Positions 62,043-64,000 of a stretch of 64,000 bases of DNA are shown piece after piece. The translations under genes and the position numbers were made by a program. Source of the stretch: Lepidostoma basale (Eukaryota; Arthropoda; Insecta; Trichoptera; Lepidostomatidae); NCBI GenBank assembly GCA_022606425.2, contig JAHDVF020000937.1:806001-870000 (forward strand), given 5' to 3'. The notes beneath the pieces are model-generated. The model was not told the origin of the DNA. It ran no database searches and saw only the letters and a list, made by a program, of their open reading frames with translations. How positions within the stretch are numbered: the stretch's first letter is position 1; every line of letters begins with the position of its first letter.

Positions 62043-62425
62043 CTTCTTCTTCTTCTTCTTCTTCTTCTTCTTCTTTTGATAGATCTGACGATCTGTGACA
62101 CAGAAATCATATCTCGTCGGATGATGAGATCCAGCTGTCCCTCCATCTCTTAGGCGGTCTTCCAGGTAGGCGGTGTCAGGAAGACTGTATATGCGAGTCT
62201 GTCACCATCCATTCGGGCTACATGGTCCCTCCAGTATCTTCTTCTGGATCTACTCCACTGAACGATATCCTCTATTTCGCAGGTTTTTCTTATGTCTGCG
62301 TTGCGGACACGATCTTGGAGGGTTTTTCCAGTAATTGATCTTAGGACCTTCATCTCCGATGTTCTTAGTAGTCCCTTGGTTCGCACAGTGTCAGCCCGCG
62401 TCTCTACAGCGTAGTGCAATTCAAC
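62041..62425 (-). mobile_element. RTE-like 3' end with GAA tail
   Basis: (TTC)n on plus at 62041-62075 is the GAA tail. Minus strand: VETRADTVRTKGLLRTSEMK, VLRSITGKTLQDRVRNADIR, KTCEIEDIVQWSRSRRRYWR and DHVARMDGDRLA. Confidence 0.8.
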
Positions 62426-62439
62426 AATAATAATAATAA

Positions 62440-62720
62440 TAAATAAGATGGTTTAGACACATGGAAAGAACGAGTGAAGACATAATGGTGAAGAAGATAT
62501 ATGTAAACAGCGTGAACGGAGATAGAAATAGAGGAAGGCCGAGATAAACGTGGCACGATCAAATCAATCAAATATTAAATTTCGGTCAGGTGAGGAGTTG
62601 GAGAAATCGACGTGCGTGCATGACAATTTATGAATGTAGAGGAAGCGAGAGAAGTATGTCAGGACAGAATTCAGTCATTCTTTCTGCCTACCCCTCGTTA
62701 GTTAGTTAGTTACAAATGTA
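62440..62720 (+). mobile_element. RTE-like 3' end
   Basis: gatggtttagacacatggaa (RWF.HMER), aacagcgtgaacggagatag, ggccgagataaacgtggcac, ttggagaaatcgacgtgcgt, terminus gttagttagttagtta at 62697-62712. Confidence 0.75.
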
Positions 62721-62761
62721 CGAGTCGAATTGAATGTATTAAAACTTTGCATTAAATCTTT

Positions 62762-63125
62762 CGGTACCTATTTGGCAAAAGGTCCCAACTTCTTTTTTTA
62801 TGAATTTTACAGAAGAGCAAAAATAAGATTTTTACATTATTTTGATTATTTATAAAAATGTTATTTGTGTTCCAAATTGTTTATTTCAAATGTCAATTTA
62901 CGTAGCATAACGTTATCTACAAGATATATCAGTAAATAAATTAATAAAATATATATATTTTCAAAAAAATAGGGGTTGAATGCAATTGTACATAAAAAAA
63001 TGTAATAAAAAAAGTACAGCTCTAACGTTTTGTCAAAACATAAAGTGTGCAAAAATAATACTGAGGGTATATTTAATTCAATTTCACAAAAAACGCATCT
63101 GGGACCTTTTGTCAAATAAGTACCG
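62762..63125. mobile_element. MITE with GGTCCCAA-type terminal inverted repeats
   Basis: Left cggtacctatttggcaaaag then gtcccaa; right, inverted, cggtacttatttgacaaaag then gtcccag. Second member of the 5314-5914 family, without internal insertion. Confidence 0.7.
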
Positions 63126-63129
63126 CTTT

Positions 63130-63905
63130 ACTTGGAGATACTCGTATACTCGTATGTTTAAATAAAAAACGCACTGCCGGATGATTTAGCGTCTGCAAGT
63201 CAGATGTATCCTACACAACAGAAAACGGTAGTCTCCATCTGCGGGCGAGACATCAATCATTCCATCTGAATGTGTTATGACTCGTATACGAGGCCGGAGA
63301 CCGAGCAGACACTCGCGTCCGTCAACACGCCGGCCCACCGATTTCTAGGTAAAATGCTACATGTCTTGTATCCGAACTTCACTCAGCGGCCTTGCTACAT
63401 AGTTCTAAATGTCGCACAATAAAAATGTTAAGAATCGGGCGACGATGGACGAGGAAATCCTCCGCGTTCATCTACTGGCTCACGAATTGACGGTTCGACC
63501 ATCTTTTGACATGGGAAAGAGCGAGTTATGCAATTAAACATGTAAAATAAAATAAAAAATATAAAAAAACTGGTTTCGAAATGCCACCAGCACGATAAAA
63601 AAATACCAACAGTTTCCCAAGATCGCAGAGGATGTCGTTTATGTTGAAAATGTTTGATTTGTGATTGCATGCATAATGTCTGACTTGACGTACTTACACG
63701 TATTGAAATTATATTTTAATTTAGTGTGTGGCAATGGCACATTTACATTTAATATTGTATTTTATTAAAAAAACGTAAGAATTAACAATTTTTGATAAAT
63801 TAAGGCCTAAACAGTATGGAATTCACAAATTTTATATGAATTACAGGTAAAACACTGTTAACAATTTTGAATTATTTTCGAAATTTTAAGACTTCTTTTG
63901 TAAGT
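63130..63905. other. pb intron, unassigned GC-richer patch
   Basis: 63185-63500 is GC-richer than its flanks and carries no transposon signature that I recognise; the minus-strand 80-codon frame at 63428-63670 has no known domain. Possibly non-coding conserved sequence. Confidence 0.3.
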
Positions 63906-63910
63906 AAAAA

Positions 63911-64000
63911 TTTCAACACCGAGGAAGAGCGTCTGTCCCGAAACATGTTTGTGAAAAGTGCTTAAGTGTTGTATGAATATACAATTTACTGAAAAAGTTG
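63911..64000 (+). repeat. edge of hammerhead-like hairpin element
   Basis: CCGAGGA core, gagcgtctgtccc, GAAA, CATG, TT, TGTGAAA. TTTC and ACA before the core can pair with TGT and GAAA after it (one bulge). Then gtgttgtatgaatatacaat, as at the end of hairpins C and D. Cut by the window end. Confidence 0.45.

Noticed and set aside
62041..62075. TTC run and other simple repeats as CRISPR-like or satellite arrays
   Set aside because: They are tails of retroposons (GAA, AAT, GTTA types) next to recognisable element ends.
63428..63670. 80-codon minus-strand frame near the right edge
   Set aside because: No recognisable motif or convincing splice context; kept only as an unassigned patch.
51126..64000. 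Search for pb YPWM exon, Shx or zen homeoboxes and the Hox microRNA miR-993
   Set aside because: No YPWM codons next to a donor, no WFQNRR-type frame and no matching miRNA sequence were seen on either strand, so none is annotated. Reading by eye may miss a small exon.

Overview
This is an animal nuclear window, AT-rich with scattered GC-rich islands. I read it as insect and most probably lepidopteran (moth or butterfly). The evidence is spliced genes with short exons and very long introns, a proboscipedia Hox gene, insect-type perilipin-1 and single-Grx-domain Grx3, and dozens of RTE-like retroposon ends with GTTA-repeat tails. No species can be named from sequence alone.

Layout of host genes. 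(1) A nine-exon perilipin-1 / lipid storage droplet gene (Lsd-1), + strand, 5097-25446, 424 aa; its introns hold most of the left-hand transposon debris. (2) Prefoldin subunit 5, + strand, three exons, 27173-28753, 162 aa. (3) An unassigned minus-strand 3' terminal exon at 29157-29293 with a good splice acceptor, stop and polyA signal. (4) Glutaredoxin-3 (PICOT-like), minus strand, four exons, 30631-34169, 218 aa. (5) A 6.4-kb P-element-like THAP transposon, 34936-41352, with matching terminal inverted repeats and a target duplication; its transposase has one frameshift. (6) A two-exon MADF-BESS DNA-binding protein gene, + strand, 41714-43039. (7) The Hox gene proboscipedia (pb), minus strand: the two 3' exons, encoding the homeodomain and the long C-terminal region, lie at 49028-51125. 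Its YPWM/N-terminal exon is not found, so the pb first intron probably runs past the right edge.

The pb 3' side is the side where labial would normally lie. Here it is flanked by ordinary housekeeping genes, which fits an edge of a broken Hox cluster. Right of pb there are only transposon remnants and three GC-rich non-coding islands. One of these carries two inverted perfect TGATTGACAG (PBX/Exd-MEIS/Hth) sites.

Mobile DNA is the bulk of the window: many 5'-truncated RTE-like and CR1/L2/Jockey-like fragments, tRNA-derived SINEs, hAT-, mariner- and pogo-like elements, often nested. The most striking pattern is a set of unrelated-looking hairpin and tandem elements sharing one grammar: CUGANGA-like core, stem II, GAAA, a short palindrome (CATG, CAGCTG or CCGG), then UH. 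In the best copies the strand before CUGANGA pairs with the strand after the UH. This is the layout of a type I hammerhead ribozyme with a minimal palindromic stem III, as known from Penelope-like elements and retrozymes.
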